NCBI GenBank assembly: GCA_000170815.1
Contig: ABCO01000006.1
Location: 1-64,000, forward strand
DNA from: an unidentified eubacterium SCB49
GTDB lineage: Bacteria; Bacteroidota; Bacteroidia; Flavobacteriales; Flavobacteriaceae
Length of the DNA: 64,000 nucleotides
Direction: 5' to 3'
In this document: piece after piece, positions 54,457 to 63,059 of the stretch
Layout of the letters: every line of letters begins with the position of its first letter
Position numbering within the stretch: the first letter of the stretch is position 1
Made by a program: the position numbers and the translations under genes
The notes under the pieces: generated by a model
Databases searched by the model: none
What the model was told of the DNA's origin: nothing
Seen by the model: only the letters and a program-made list of their open reading frames with translations

Positions 54457-55560
54457 ATAGAGACAAATAAAACATACAGGTTTATTGTAAGTGGTGGTGG
54501 TACGGGTGGTCATATTTATCCGGCTATTGCTATTGCTAACGGGTTAAAACAAAAGTATCCAGATGCTGAGTTTTTATTTGTTGGTGCGAGCGATCGTATG
54601 GAAATGGAAAAAGTACCACAAGCTGGTTATAAGATAGAAGGATTATGGATAGCAGGTTTGCAACGTTCTTTATCGTTTAAAAATTTAATGTTTCCGTTTA
54701 AGTTGGTTTCAAGCTTGATTAAATCTAGAAGGATTGTTAAAAAATTTAAACCAGATGTTGCAATTGGAACTGGCGGCTATGCCAGTGCACCATTACTTAA
54801 AGTGGCTTCAGGTAACAATATTCCTTGTTTGATTCAAGAGCAAAACGGTCACGCTGGAGTTACAAATAAGTGGTTAAGTAAAACTGTAGATACCATTTGT
54901 GTGGCTTATGATGGAATGGAAAAGTTTTTTCCTAAATCAAAATTAGTGCTTACGGGAAATCCCGTGAGAGAAGATTTGTTGGATATTTCGACAAATAGAG
55001 CTGCAGCATTAAAGTTTTTTAAGTTAGAAGAAACGAAAAAAACAGTGTTGGTGCTTGGTGGAAGTCTTGGTGCTAGAAAGGTAAATCAGTTGGTTGCTAA
55101 TGCATTACCTTTTTTTAAAAGCAATGATGTGCAGCTTATCTGGCAATGCGGAAAGTTATATGAAGAGGAATATAAGCAACACTCAAAAGGGCAAATACAA
55201 GTATCTGCTTTTTTAAATAAAATGAATTTAGCATATGCTGCTGCAGATATTATCATATCGAGAGCAGGTGCGATTTCGGTGTCAGAATTATGCTTGGTTG
55301 GTAAACCTGTGATTTTTATTCCGTCGCCCAATGTTGCAGAAGACCATCAAACTAAAAACGCAATGTCTATTTCTAGTAAAGGGGCAGCTATTGTGTTAAA
55401 AGAAACTGATGCAGATCAGAATTTTGAATCAGAGTTGGCGTTATTGTTAAAGGATGAGCAAAAGCAGAAACAGCTTTCAGAAAATATAAAAAAACTTGCA
55501 AAACCAGATGCTACTAACGAAATCGTAGCAGAGGTTATTAAGTTATTAGAAAAAAAATAG
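54457..55560 (+). CDS. murG: UDP-GlcNAc:lipid I transferase MurG, non-canonical start
   Basis: This glycosyltransferase makes lipid II from lipid I. The N-terminal G-loop [19 protein letters not shown] lies upstream of the first ATG (54598), so that ATG cannot be the start. Upstream the frame is open only back to a stop at 54451 and offers no ATG, GTG or TTG. AUA at 54457 ([11 protein letters not shown] if initiated) gives 367 residues, a normal MurG length. Other motifs: [16 protein letters not shown] [13 protein letters not shown], and [12 protein letters not shown] sequencing error (ATG read as ATA) is possible. Its stop overlaps the murC GTG. Confidence 0.88.
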   Translation: METNKTYRFIVSGGGTGGHIYPAIAIANGLKQKYPDAEFLFVGASDRMEMEKVPQAGYKIEGLWIAGLQRSLSFKNLMFPFKLVSSLIKSRRIVKKFKPDVAIGTGGYASAPLLKVASGNNIPCLIQEQNGHAGVTNKWLSKTVDTICVAYDGMEKFFPKSKLVLTGNPVREDLLDISTNRAAALKFFKLEETKKTVLVLGGSLGARKVNQLVANALPFFKSNDVQLIWQCGKLYEEEYKQHSKGQIQVSAFLNKMNLAYAAADIIISRAGAISVSELCLVGKPVIFIPSPNVAEDHQTKNAMSISSKGAAIVLKETDADQNFESELALLLKDEQKQKQLSENIKKLAKPDATNEIVAEVIKLLEKK

Positions 55561-56933
55561 TGAACATTTTACAAGACATAAAACATATTTATTTTATCGG
55601 CATTGGCGGTATAGGGATGAGTGCGCTTGCACGTTTTGCAAACCTAAAAAGCCTACATGTTCACGGTTACGATAAAACAGACACAAAGCTTACAAAAGCG
55701 TTGGCACATGAAGGGATGCAAATCACCTTCTTGGATTCAGTTTCAGAAATCGCAAAGCTGGGGCTAACTGCTTTAGAAACCTTAGTGATTTACACTCCTG
55801 CGATTCCAAAGACAAATAAGATTTTTTCTTGGTTTTTGGCAAATGAATTTCAAATGCTGAAACGTTCTCAGTTTTTAGGTGAGATTACAAAAGATACCAA
55901 ATGTTTAGCTGTAGCTGGAACACACGGTAAGACAACAACATCGGCAATATTAGGGCATTTAATGATTGCTTGTGATATGCCTGTTACCGCTTTTTTAGGT
56001 GGTATCGCAGAAAATTATAATTCCAATTTTATTTCAAAAGGAACAGAAATAACAGTGGTAGAGGCAGATGAGTTTGACCGCTCTTTTTTAACGCTTTCGC
56101 CAGATATTGCGTGTATTACTTCTATGGATGCAGATCATCTTGATATCTACGGAAATGCCGCAGAAATTGAAAAGAGTTTTAATGATTTTGCAAACCTTGT
56201 AGAAGATAAGAATAACTTACTGTATAGGAGTGGTTTACCTTTAGAGGGGCAAACCGTTGCTATTGAAGAAAAAGCTGCTTTTGAAGCTCAAAACGTACGT
56301 GTTGAAAATGGAGGGTATGTATTTGATTTGCAAACACCTTCGGTTACGTTAAAGGACTTGCGGTTTTATGTACCTGGTCACCATAATTTACACAATGCAA
56401 TCACTGCGGTGGGTATGGCAATATTAGCAGGAGCTTCAACCGATGTTTTGCCTGAGGCTTTAGCGAGTTTTAAAGGGGTAGAACGCAGATTTTCGTATAA
56501 AATTAGAACAAAAGATATTGTGCTAATTGATGATTATGCACATCACCCAACAGAATTAAATGCTTTGCACCAAGCGGTGTCTGAAATGTATCCTGAAGAT
56601 AAAAAAGTGATTGTTTTTCAGCCTCATTTGTTTAGTAGAACCAAAGATTTTGTCACAGATTTTGCACAGAGTTTAATGCAATTTGATCAAGTGTATTTAC
56701 TTGATATTTACCCGGCTCGCGAAACGCCAATTGAAGGGGTAAATTCTAATTGGTTGTTACGTTTGATTAATGCTGAAAGAAGTAGTGAATTACCACCAGC
56801 AAAATTAGTATCGAAAGCGCATATTTCAGAAGTATTAAAAACAAGTGCCTGCCGTATTAAATTACTTGTAGGTGCTGGAGATATAGGAGCCGAAGTTGAA
56901 CAAGTAGCAAAAAACTTGAAAAATGAAGGTTAA
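55560..56933 (+). CDS. murC: UDP-N-acetylmuramate--alanine ligase MurC
   Basis: This 457-residue ligase adds the first Ala to UDP-MurNAc. It starts at GTG 55560, using the last base of the murG stop. Motifs: YFIGIGGIGMSALARF, P-loop AVAGTHGKTTTSAILG, EADEFDRSF, SMDADHLDIYG, HNLHNAITAVG, DDYAHHPTEL. It overlaps ftsQ by 11 bp. Confidence 0.96.
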   Translation: MNILQDIKHIYFIGIGGIGMSALARFANLKSLHVHGYDKTDTKLTKALAHEGMQITFLDSVSEIAKLGLTALETLVIYTPAIPKTNKIFSWFLANEFQMLKRSQFLGEITKDTKCLAVAGTHGKTTTSAILGHLMIACDMPVTAFLGGIAENYNSNFISKGTEITVVEADEFDRSFLTLSPDIACITSMDADHLDIYGNAAEIEKSFNDFANLVEDKNNLLYRSGLPLEGQTVAIEEKAAFEAQNVRVENGGYVFDLQTPSVTLKDLRFYVPGHHNLHNAITAVGMAILAGASTDVLPEALASFKGVERRFSYKIRTKDIVLIDDYAHHPTELNALHQAVSEMYPEDKKVIVFQPHLFSRTKDFVTDFAQSLMQFDQVYLLDIYPARETPIEGVNSNWLLRLINAERSSELPPAKLVSKAHISEVLKTSACRIKLLVGAGDIGAEVEQVAKNLKNEG

Positions 56934-57639
56934 TTGGGGTATCATAAAATTTATAATCATCCTTGGGATGGTAATAGGCTTATTCAGTTTTTCTGGACAA
57001 CGAAATAATAGCCGAAATCTTACCAAAACTAAGGTTGAATTTGTGGACGAAACACCCCCGTTTATTACCCTTCAAGCGGTTAATAAGATGTTAATAGTAA
57101 ATCATGATAGTGTTAAGAACATCGCAAAAGAAAAAGTAGTTTTGAAAGAGATGGAGTCTCGGCTGTTAGCAAATGATATGATACGTGATGCTCAGGTGTT
57201 TGTAACGGTTGACGGGGTTTTAGGAGCAAAAATTGAACAACGAGTTCCGTTGGCAAGAGTTGCTGCTCAGAATCATTATTACATAGATGCTGATGGTAAA
57301 AAAATGCCTTTATCAAATGTGTACACAGCAAGAGTGCCATTAGTTACTGGAAATGTTGAAAATATGTATGATGAAATCATCACTTTGTTAAAAGATATAA
57401 ACAACGATTTGTTTATGAAAAGTAGTGTTATTGGTATACATGTTGAGGATAAAGAAAACATAGAGTTACGGTTGCGAAACAACGATTTTAAAGTGCTTTT
57501 TGGATCAATTTTAAATCCAGAAAGAAAGTTTATGAATTTGAAAGCTTTTTATCAAAAAGCAAAACGCGATACGCTGCTCTCGGCATATAAGGCGATTGAT
57601 CTTAGGTATGGAAGTCAAGTAGTAGCAATAAAAAAGTAG
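56923..57639 (+). CDS. ftsQ: Cell-division protein FtsQ
   Basis: This 238-residue protein has one N-terminal transmembrane helix (about residues 6-24) and a periplasmic part with a weak POTRA-like region (KEMESRLLANDMIRDAQVFV) and the FtsQ-like IEQRVPLARVAAQNHYYIDADG segment. Its location between murC and ftsA is canonical. It joins FtsL/B to recruit FtsW/I. Sequence is poorly conserved, as expected in the family. Confidence 0.88.
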   Translation: MKVNWGIIKFIIILGMVIGLFSFSGQRNNSRNLTKTKVEFVDETPPFITLQAVNKMLIVNHDSVKNIAKEKVVLKEMESRLLANDMIRDAQVFVTVDGVLGAKIEQRVPLARVAAQNHYYIDADGKKMPLSNVYTARVPLVTGNVENMYDEIITLLKDINNDLFMKSSVIGIHVEDKENIELRLRNNDFKVLFGSILNPERKFMNLKAFYQKAKRDTLLSAYKAIDLRYGSQVVAIKK

Positions 57640-57643
57640 TAGT

Positions 57644-58990
57644 ATGGAACAAGAAAATATCGCAGTAGGTTTAGACATTGGGACGACAAAAATTGTCGCA
57701 ATGATTGGGAAGAAGAACGAATATGGCAAGGTGGAAATTCTAGGAATAGGAAAAGCCAAAAGCTTAGGCGTACATCGTGGTGTTGTGAATAATATTTCTA
57801 AAACAATCGAGTCTATACAACAAGCTGTTGCAGATGCAGAAACGTCTTCAGGACTTAAAATTGAAGATGTGGTAGTGGGTATTGCTGGACAACACATACG
57901 TAGTTTACAGCATAGTGATTACATTACTAGACCCGATAGTGAGCAGGTGATTGATGATACGGATATTGATAATTTATGCAATCAGGTACATAAACTCGTT
58001 ATGTTACCAGGAGAAGAAATTATACACGTGCTACCTCAAGATTTTAAAGTAGACGGTCAAGCAGAAATTAAAGAGCCTATCGGTATGTATGGTGGGCGTT
58101 TAGAAGCAAATTTTCACGTTGTTGTGGGGCAAGTTGCTTCTATCAAAAATATAGGCCGTTGTGTAAAAACTTCAGGTTTAGAGTTAAGTGGTATTACGCT
58201 AGAGCCATTGGCATCTGCAAATGCAGTACTGAGTCAAGAAGAAAAAGAAGCGGGTGTTGCCTTACTTGATATAGGGGGTGGTACTACTGATCTTGCCATT
58301 TTTAAAGATGGAATTATTAGGCATACAGCAGTGATACCTTTTGGTGGAAATATTATCACCGAAGATATCAAAGAAGGTTGTAGTATAATTGAGAAACAAG
58401 CAGAGCTGTTAAAAGTGAAGTTTGGATCTGCTTGGCCTGGAGAAAATAAAGATAATGAGATTGTATCCATACCGGGATTAAGAGGGAGAGAGCCTAAAGA
58501 AATAACGCTCAAAAACCTATCTAAAATAATACATGCAAGAGTCATTGAGATTATTGAGCAAGTGTATTTAGAAATAAAAAACTATGGACACGAAGATCCA
58601 AAGAAAAAATTAATAGCAGGTATTGTTATCACTGGTGGTGGTGCTCAATTGAAACATTTAAAGCAATTGGTAGAGTATATCACAGGGATGGACACTCGTA
58701 TAGGTTATCCTAATGAACATCTTGCTGGTAATAGTGATGCAGAGACTACAAGCCCATTATACGCAACAGCAGTGGGTCTTGTAATGAATAGCTTAGAGAG
58801 TAAAGAAAGAAAACGTAATAATGAAATTAATGTCACTGATGAAGAGGTGCTTACTGAAGAATCTAATGAAATAGAAGCAGAACAAGTAGAAGAGACATTA
58901 ACTCAAACATCAGAGAAGCCTAAAGAGAAAGTTAAGTTTTTTGACAAATGGGCTGAGAAATTTAAAGAGTTCTTAGACAACGCAGAATAA
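57644..58990 (+). CDS. ftsA: Cell-division actin-like protein FtsA
   Basis: This 448-residue ATPase tethers FtsZ to the membrane. Actin-family motifs: VGLDIGTTKIVAMIG (phosphate 1), LLDIGGGTTDLAIF (phosphate 2) and ITGGGAQLKHL (adenosine). A Glu-rich linker (about residues 385-425) is followed by the C-terminal amphipathic helix FDKWAEKFKEFL, which should bind membrane. It is longer than E. coli FtsA (420) because of that linker. Confidence 0.95.
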   Translation: MEQENIAVGLDIGTTKIVAMIGKKNEYGKVEILGIGKAKSLGVHRGVVNNISKTIESIQQAVADAETSSGLKIEDVVVGIAGQHIRSLQHSDYITRPDSEQVIDDTDIDNLCNQVHKLVMLPGEEIIHVLPQDFKVDGQAEIKEPIGMYGGRLEANFHVVVGQVASIKNIGRCVKTSGLELSGITLEPLASANAVLSQEEKEAGVALLDIGGGTTDLAIFKDGIIRHTAVIPFGGNIITEDIKEGCSIIEKQAELLKVKFGSAWPGENKDNEIVSIPGLRGREPKEITLKNLSKIIHARVIEIIEQVYLEIKNYGHEDPKKKLIAGIVITGGGAQLKHLKQLVEYITGMDTRIGYPNEHLAGNSDAETTSPLYATAVGLVMNSLESKERKRNNEINVTDEEVLTEESNEIEAEQVEETLTQTSEKPKEKVKFFDKWAEKFKEFLDNAE

Positions 58991-59063
58991 TTTTAGTAGG
59001 CAATTATGTGTTTTTAAAATGAATACTGAAGCCTAATGAAACTTTGCAGATAAGAAATTGACG

Positions 59064-59090
59064 GCATTTTCGCGAAAGCGGAAATCAAAT
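59064..59090. repeat. Palindromic GC-rich repeat element in ftsA-ftsZ gap
   Basis: ATTTTCGCGAAAGCGGAAAT lies upstream of ftsZ, followed by CAAATGAAAA. The related ATTTTCCCGCTTTTGCGGAT precedes ftsW at about 53227-53246, also followed by AAAATGAAAA. Both look like partial copies of an interspersed palindrome with a CGCTTTCGCGAAAGCG-type core. Confidence 0.45.
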
Positions 59091-59162
59091 GAAAAATAAA
59101 ATAAAATATATGTCTGTTTTTAATCAGACAACAAAAATAAAACCCCGCAAAAACCCAATTAT

Positions 59163-61334
59163 ATGAGTAATACAGCTTTTGAAAATATCGCTTTTGATCT
59201 CCCAAAAAACCAATCTAATGTCATTAAAGTGATAGGAGTTGGTGGTGGTGGAAGTAATGCAATTAACCACATGTTTAATCAGGGCATTAAAGGAGTAGAT
59301 TTTGTAATCTGCAACACAGATGCTCAAGCATTAGAAAATAGTTCTGTGCCTATTAAAATTCAGTTAGGAATGGACCTTACTGAAGGACTAGGTGCTGGAG
59401 CAAATCCTAAAATAGGAGAGCAATCTGCTGTCGAAAGTATGTCTGATATAAAAGGGATGCTGACTTCAAATACTAAAATGATTTTTATCACGGCAGGTAT
59501 GGGTGGAGGTACCGGTACAGGAGCAGCACCTATTATTGCAAAAATGGCTCGTGATTTAGATATTCTTACTGTAGGTATTGTAACAATACCATTTCAGTTT
59601 GAAGGTAAAATACGTAATGAGCAAGCATTATTAGGGGTAGAAAATCTTCGTAATAGTGTAGATAGTCTTGTTGTGATTAATAACAATAAACTTAGAGAAG
59701 TTTATGGAAATCTTGGTTTTAAAGCTGGGTTTTCAAAAGCTGATGAAGTATTAGCAACTGCTGCGCGTGGGATTGCAGAGGTTATTACGCATCACTACAC
59801 ACAAAATATTGACCTTAGAGATGCTAAAACAGTATTGTCTAATTCGGGTACAGCAATAATGGGAAGCGCAACAGCTACAGGTGCAAACAGAGCACATGAA
59901 GCCATAACAAGCGCGTTAGATTCACCATTGTTAAATGATAACAAAATTACAGGTGCTAAAAATGTATTATTGTTGATTGTTTCTGGTAAAGAAGAAATTA
60001 CTATTGATGAGATAGGAGAAATTAGTGATCATATACAAGCTGAGGCTGGTCATTCTGCTAATATTATTATGGGTGTTGGTGATGATGAGAGTCTTGATGG
60101 GTCAATTTCAATTACAGTGATAGCTACGGGTTTTGACGCAGATCAACAAAATGAGATTACAAATACAGAGACGAAAAAAATAATCCACACTTTAGATGCA
60201 GAACAAAAAGCAGAACAAGATTTGTCTGCAAAAGTTACTGCTTCTACAGTCGTTTTGCCTTCTGAACCTTCTGAGCCTAAAGCCGAAACTGTAAAAGAAA
60301 CGGTAGCGCCACCTGTAATTCGTCATTCTTTGTTTGATGAAGAAGACCTTACAAAAATGGAGGTAGCGCCAGTACAAGCACCAGCTCCAATAAAAGCGCC
60401 GGTAAAAGAAATTCCTTTTGAAGGCTATATAGATACATCAGAATTAATAAAAAATATTGATGTAGTTTCTGAAGAGGTTACAGTGCAACAGTTTTCAGAT
60501 TTTGAACAAGTTGCAATTAATGATGTAGCTGAAAATAATATTGAAACAATTACGCCTAAAGTTAATGAGGTAGAGGGGCCAATTATTAGAGATGCAGAAG
60601 CTTCTATAACTCCAGAACCTAAAAAAACTGCTGAAGATGTAGAGTTTACTATTAATGAGAAACTACAATCTATAGAAAGCACAAAAAGTGAAGAGGTAAT
60701 TACTCCTGAAACATCACAAGATGAAAAAATAGATCAAATTTTGATGTTTGATATGCCAATGAATAGGGCAGAAGAACCAACAGAAGTTAAACGTCACGAA
60801 TTACATTTTGAAGAAGAGGAGGAAGAGGTAATTACTGATGAGATTCATGACTTAGAGGTACATGACCATATCGATGTTGTTCCGGTAAACGAAGTAACAA
60901 GAGAAGGTGTTAAGGTATATAGTCTAGATGATTATGAGGAGAAAGAAGAGCAGCTTTTAAAAGCCAAGCCAACAAGCCGTCCTGTAGAAGTTGATAATGA
61001 TGTTAATTTTGAAACACGCACAGTTGCTCCTGCTCAAACTCCAGAAGCTCCACAAGAGTCTGAAGAGATTGACCCGATGAATACGCCTATCTCACAATTA
61101 TTGAAAGAGCGTACAGAAGAGCGTAAACGCAAAATGAAAGACTTTAATTACAAGTTTAGAAACAGTGCTTCTAAAATAGATGAAATAGAAAGACAGCCAG
61201 CTTATAAGCGTATGGGTATAGATCTTGAAGACAAAAGTCAAGACACTTCTTTATCAAGAACATCTATAAATACAGATGGGGATGGTTTAGATATGCGTTC
61301 TAATAATTCTTTTTTACATGACAATGTAGATTAA
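59163..61334 (+). CDS. ftsZ: Cell-division tubulin-like GTPase FtsZ with long linker
   Basis: This 723-residue protein forms the Z-ring. The GTPase domain (about residues 15-325) is intact: GVGGGGSNAINHM, the tubulin signature GGGTGTGAAP and NFDLRD-like NIDLRDAKTVLSN. A roughly 340-residue acidic, disordered-looking linker follows, with several Pro/Glu repeats. The C-terminal conserved peptide (DIPAFLR in proteobacteria) is replaced by a different conserved-looking segment, IERQPAYKRMGIDL at about 675-688, followed by about 35 more residues. The protein is almost twice the length of E. coli FtsZ (383). Confidence 0.95.
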   Translation: MSNTAFENIAFDLPKNQSNVIKVIGVGGGGSNAINHMFNQGIKGVDFVICNTDAQALENSSVPIKIQLGMDLTEGLGAGANPKIGEQSAVESMSDIKGMLTSNTKMIFITAGMGGGTGTGAAPIIAKMARDLDILTVGIVTIPFQFEGKIRNEQALLGVENLRNSVDSLVVINNNKLREVYGNLGFKAGFSKADEVLATAARGIAEVITHHYTQNIDLRDAKTVLSNSGTAIMGSATATGANRAHEAITSALDSPLLNDNKITGAKNVLLLIVSGKEEITIDEIGEISDHIQAEAGHSANIIMGVGDDESLDGSISITVIATGFDADQQNEITNTETKKIIHTLDAEQKAEQDLSAKVTASTVVLPSEPSEPKAETVKETVAPPVIRHSLFDEEDLTKMEVAPVQAPAPIKAPVKEIPFEGYIDTSELIKNIDVVSEEVTVQQFSDFEQVAINDVAENNIETITPKVNEVEGPIIRDAEASITPEPKKTAEDVEFTINEKLQSIESTKSEEVITPETSQDEKIDQILMFDMPMNRAEEPTEVKRHELHFEEEEEEVITDEIHDLEVHDHIDVVPVNEVTREGVKVYSLDDYEEKEEQLLKAKPTSRPVEVDNDVNFETRTVAPAQTPEAPQESEEIDPMNTPISQLLKERTEERKRKMKDFNYKFRNSASKIDEIERQPAYKRMGIDLEDKSQDTSLSRTSINTDGDGLDMRSNNSFLHDNVD

Positions 61335-61360
61335 TATTATAAAGTGAATTAATACAATTA

Positions 61361-61391
61361 AAGGTTCTTCGTGAGAAGAGCCTTTTTTTCT
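61361..61391 (+). terminator. ftsZ/dcw operon terminator
   Basis: AAGGTTCTTC pairs with GAAGAGCCTT (one G-U) around GTGA, followed by seven T. Confidence 0.85.
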
Positions 61392-61463
61392 GAAATATGA
61401 TCTATTTAGAATTTGTGATTTTATTATTTGGTATCTTCGCATTTCAATAAAAATATCCTAATT

Positions 61464-61916
61464 ATGAGTTTATCGGTAAAAATTATGGACGCTATGAAAG
61501 CGGCTATGAAAAGTAAAGATAGTCAGGCATTACAGGCTTTACGTGCAGTGAAAAGTGAAATTCTGTTGGCACAAACAGCAAACGGAGCAAAAGAAGAACT
61601 AAGCGAAGCGGCAGAACTAAAATTGTTGCAGAAACTAGTGAAACAAAGAAAAGATAGTGCTTCAGTTTTTGCAGAACAAGGCAGAGCAGATCTTTCTGAA
61701 CCAGAATTAGCAGAGGCAGCTGTAATAGCACAGTTTTTACCAGAACAACTTAGTAAAGAAGAAGTAGCTAAACTGGTTGATGAAGCCATAGCTCAAACAG
61801 GTGCAAGCGGTATGGGCGATATGGGTAAAGTAATGGGAATGGTAAATGGAAAAGCTGCTGGGAGAACAGATGGCAAGACCATTTCTACTATTGTGAAGGC
61901 AAGACTTTCTAAGTAA
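61464..61916 (+). CDS. GatB/YqeY-domain protein
   Basis: This 150-residue helical protein of the YqeY family is related to the C-terminal domain of GatB, which binds tRNA. It starts MSLSVKIMDAMKAAMKSKD and has ALQALRAVKSEILLAQ and the C-terminal GMGDMGKVMGMVNGKAAGRTDG typical of YqeY. I chose ATG 61464 over the TTG-started longer frame at 61428. Function in most bacteria is unclear; a role in translation is inferred from the family. It is followed 40 bp later by a tRNA gene. Confidence 0.9.
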   Translation: MSLSVKIMDAMKAAMKSKDSQALQALRAVKSEILLAQTANGAKEELSEAAELKLLQKLVKQRKDSASVFAEQGRADLSEPELAEAAVIAQFLPEQLSKEEVAKLVDEAIAQTGASGMGDMGKVMGMVNGKAAGRTDGKTISTIVKARLSK

Positions 61917-61955
61917 AAATATATTAAATGAATTCTGTCTTATGGCAGAATGAAT

Positions 61956-62029
61956 GGCTCAGTAGTTCAACTGGATAGAATATCAGATTTCGGCTCTGAC
62001 GGTTGGAGGTTCGAATCCTCTCTGGGTCA
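61956..62029 (+). tRNA. tRNA-Arg (anticodon UCG)
   Basis: A 74-nt cloverleaf can be folded by eye: acceptor GGCTCAG/CTGGGTC (two G-U pairs), D-stem GTTC/GAAT, anticodon stem TCAGA/TCTGA with loop TTTCGGC, and T-arm GGAGG-TTCGAAT-CCTCT. The anticodon is TCG (reads CGA and probably other CGN). The 3' CCA is not encoded. A terminator follows. Confidence 0.93.
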
Positions 62030-62040
62030 CAATACTCAAT

Positions 62041-62076
62041 AAACCACGTTCTTTTTTGGGCGTGGTTTTGTTTTTT
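62041..62076 (+). terminator. tRNA terminator
   Basis: AAACCACG pairs with CGTGGTTT over a 12-nt loop and is followed by a T-rich run. Confidence 0.8.
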
Positions 62077-62145
62077 CACCTAATAAATCACGGTTTCAAT
62101 TTAACTACTTACTTTAAAATAGTAAGTGCAATACAAAGGGTAATA

Positions 62146-63027
62146 ATGAAAGAAATTGAAGAAGTTAAAATAAAAAGCATATTTCCGAAGATGTTCATGC
62201 TAAGGTATGTGTTATTGCTTATTGGTTTTGTAATTTTTGGTGGCACTATCGCAAATGCACAATCTATTTCACGTGAGCAATTAAGAGACTCTATTAAAGA
62301 TTTACCATATTTTTCGATACATAAAGACAATTACTTTATTACAGGTGTGCCTACAAATACAGCTATAAATAGTACGACGGCAAACGTAAAGTATCAAGTG
62401 AGTTTTAAACAGATTATAACACGCGGGACCTTACCTTATGATATGTATTTGTTTTTAACCTATACTCAAAAATCTTTTTGGAATGTGTATGCAGAGTCAT
62501 TTCCATTTCGGGATATTAATTTTAATCCGTCAGTTGCTATTGGTAAGCCTGTTTTTAATAAAAATGATAAATTAAAAGGGATTGCCAGTCTTGCGCTAGA
62601 ACATGAGTCTAATGGGAGGGATTCTATTTTTTCGAGAAGTTGGAATCGACTAACAGCAACGTATAAAACTAAGGTGTTTAGAAAAACGAGTGCTAATTTT
62701 AAAGTGTGGTTGCCTTTTGGTTATACTGAAGGTAATCCAGACTTATTAGAATACGTAGGGCTTGCAGAAATAAACCTGTCACACGAATTAAAGAGGGATA
62801 GGTTATATTTAAATCTAATGCTCCGTAAAGGCCTTAATTTTGAAGGTAAAGGTGTTGTAAGGTCACGTATTTATTTTAATCCTTTTAAAAAGAATATATC
62901 AAACCAGTTTATCATGCTAGAATGGTATCTGGGTCAAGCAGAAGGGTTACTTAACTATCAAAACTCTAGTAGTATGATAAGATTAGGGTATGTTATTAAA
63001 ACAAACGAATTTGATTTTTTTAAATAA
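62146..63027 (+). CDS. pldA: PldA-like outer-membrane phospholipase A
   Basis: This 293-residue outer-membrane protein resembles phospholipase A1 (OMPLA). After an N-terminal signal region ending GGTIANAQ come barrel strands containing the catalytic His-Ser signature ALEHESNGRDS. The conserved NPSVAIGKPVF lies just before it. OMPLA hydrolyses misplaced phospholipids in the outer leaflet. The start is uncertain: ATG 62146 is used, but ATG 62191 or 62197 would give a more compact signal peptide. Confidence 0.82.
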   Translation: MKEIEEVKIKSIFPKMFMLRYVLLLIGFVIFGGTIANAQSISREQLRDSIKDLPYFSIHKDNYFITGVPTNTAINSTTANVKYQVSFKQIITRGTLPYDMYLFLTYTQKSFWNVYAESFPFRDINFNPSVAIGKPVFNKNDKLKGIASLALEHESNGRDSIFSRSWNRLTATYKTKVFRKTSANFKVWLPFGYTEGNPDLLEYVGLAEINLSHELKRDRLYLNLMLRKGLNFEGKGVVRSRIYFNPFKKNISNQFIMLEWYLGQAEGLLNYQNSSSMIRLGYVIKTNEFDFFK

Positions 63028-63059
63028 GATTAAGACTTTATTGTTTCTTTAGCTAGGTT

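Noticed and set aside
54598..55560. murG starting at ATG 54598.
   Set aside because: This removes the UDP-binding glycine loop encoded just upstream in the same open frame.
61953..62076. tRNA-Arg as an integration site for a mobile element.
   Set aside because: No integrase, direct repeat of the tRNA 3' end or foreign-looking genes follow within the window.
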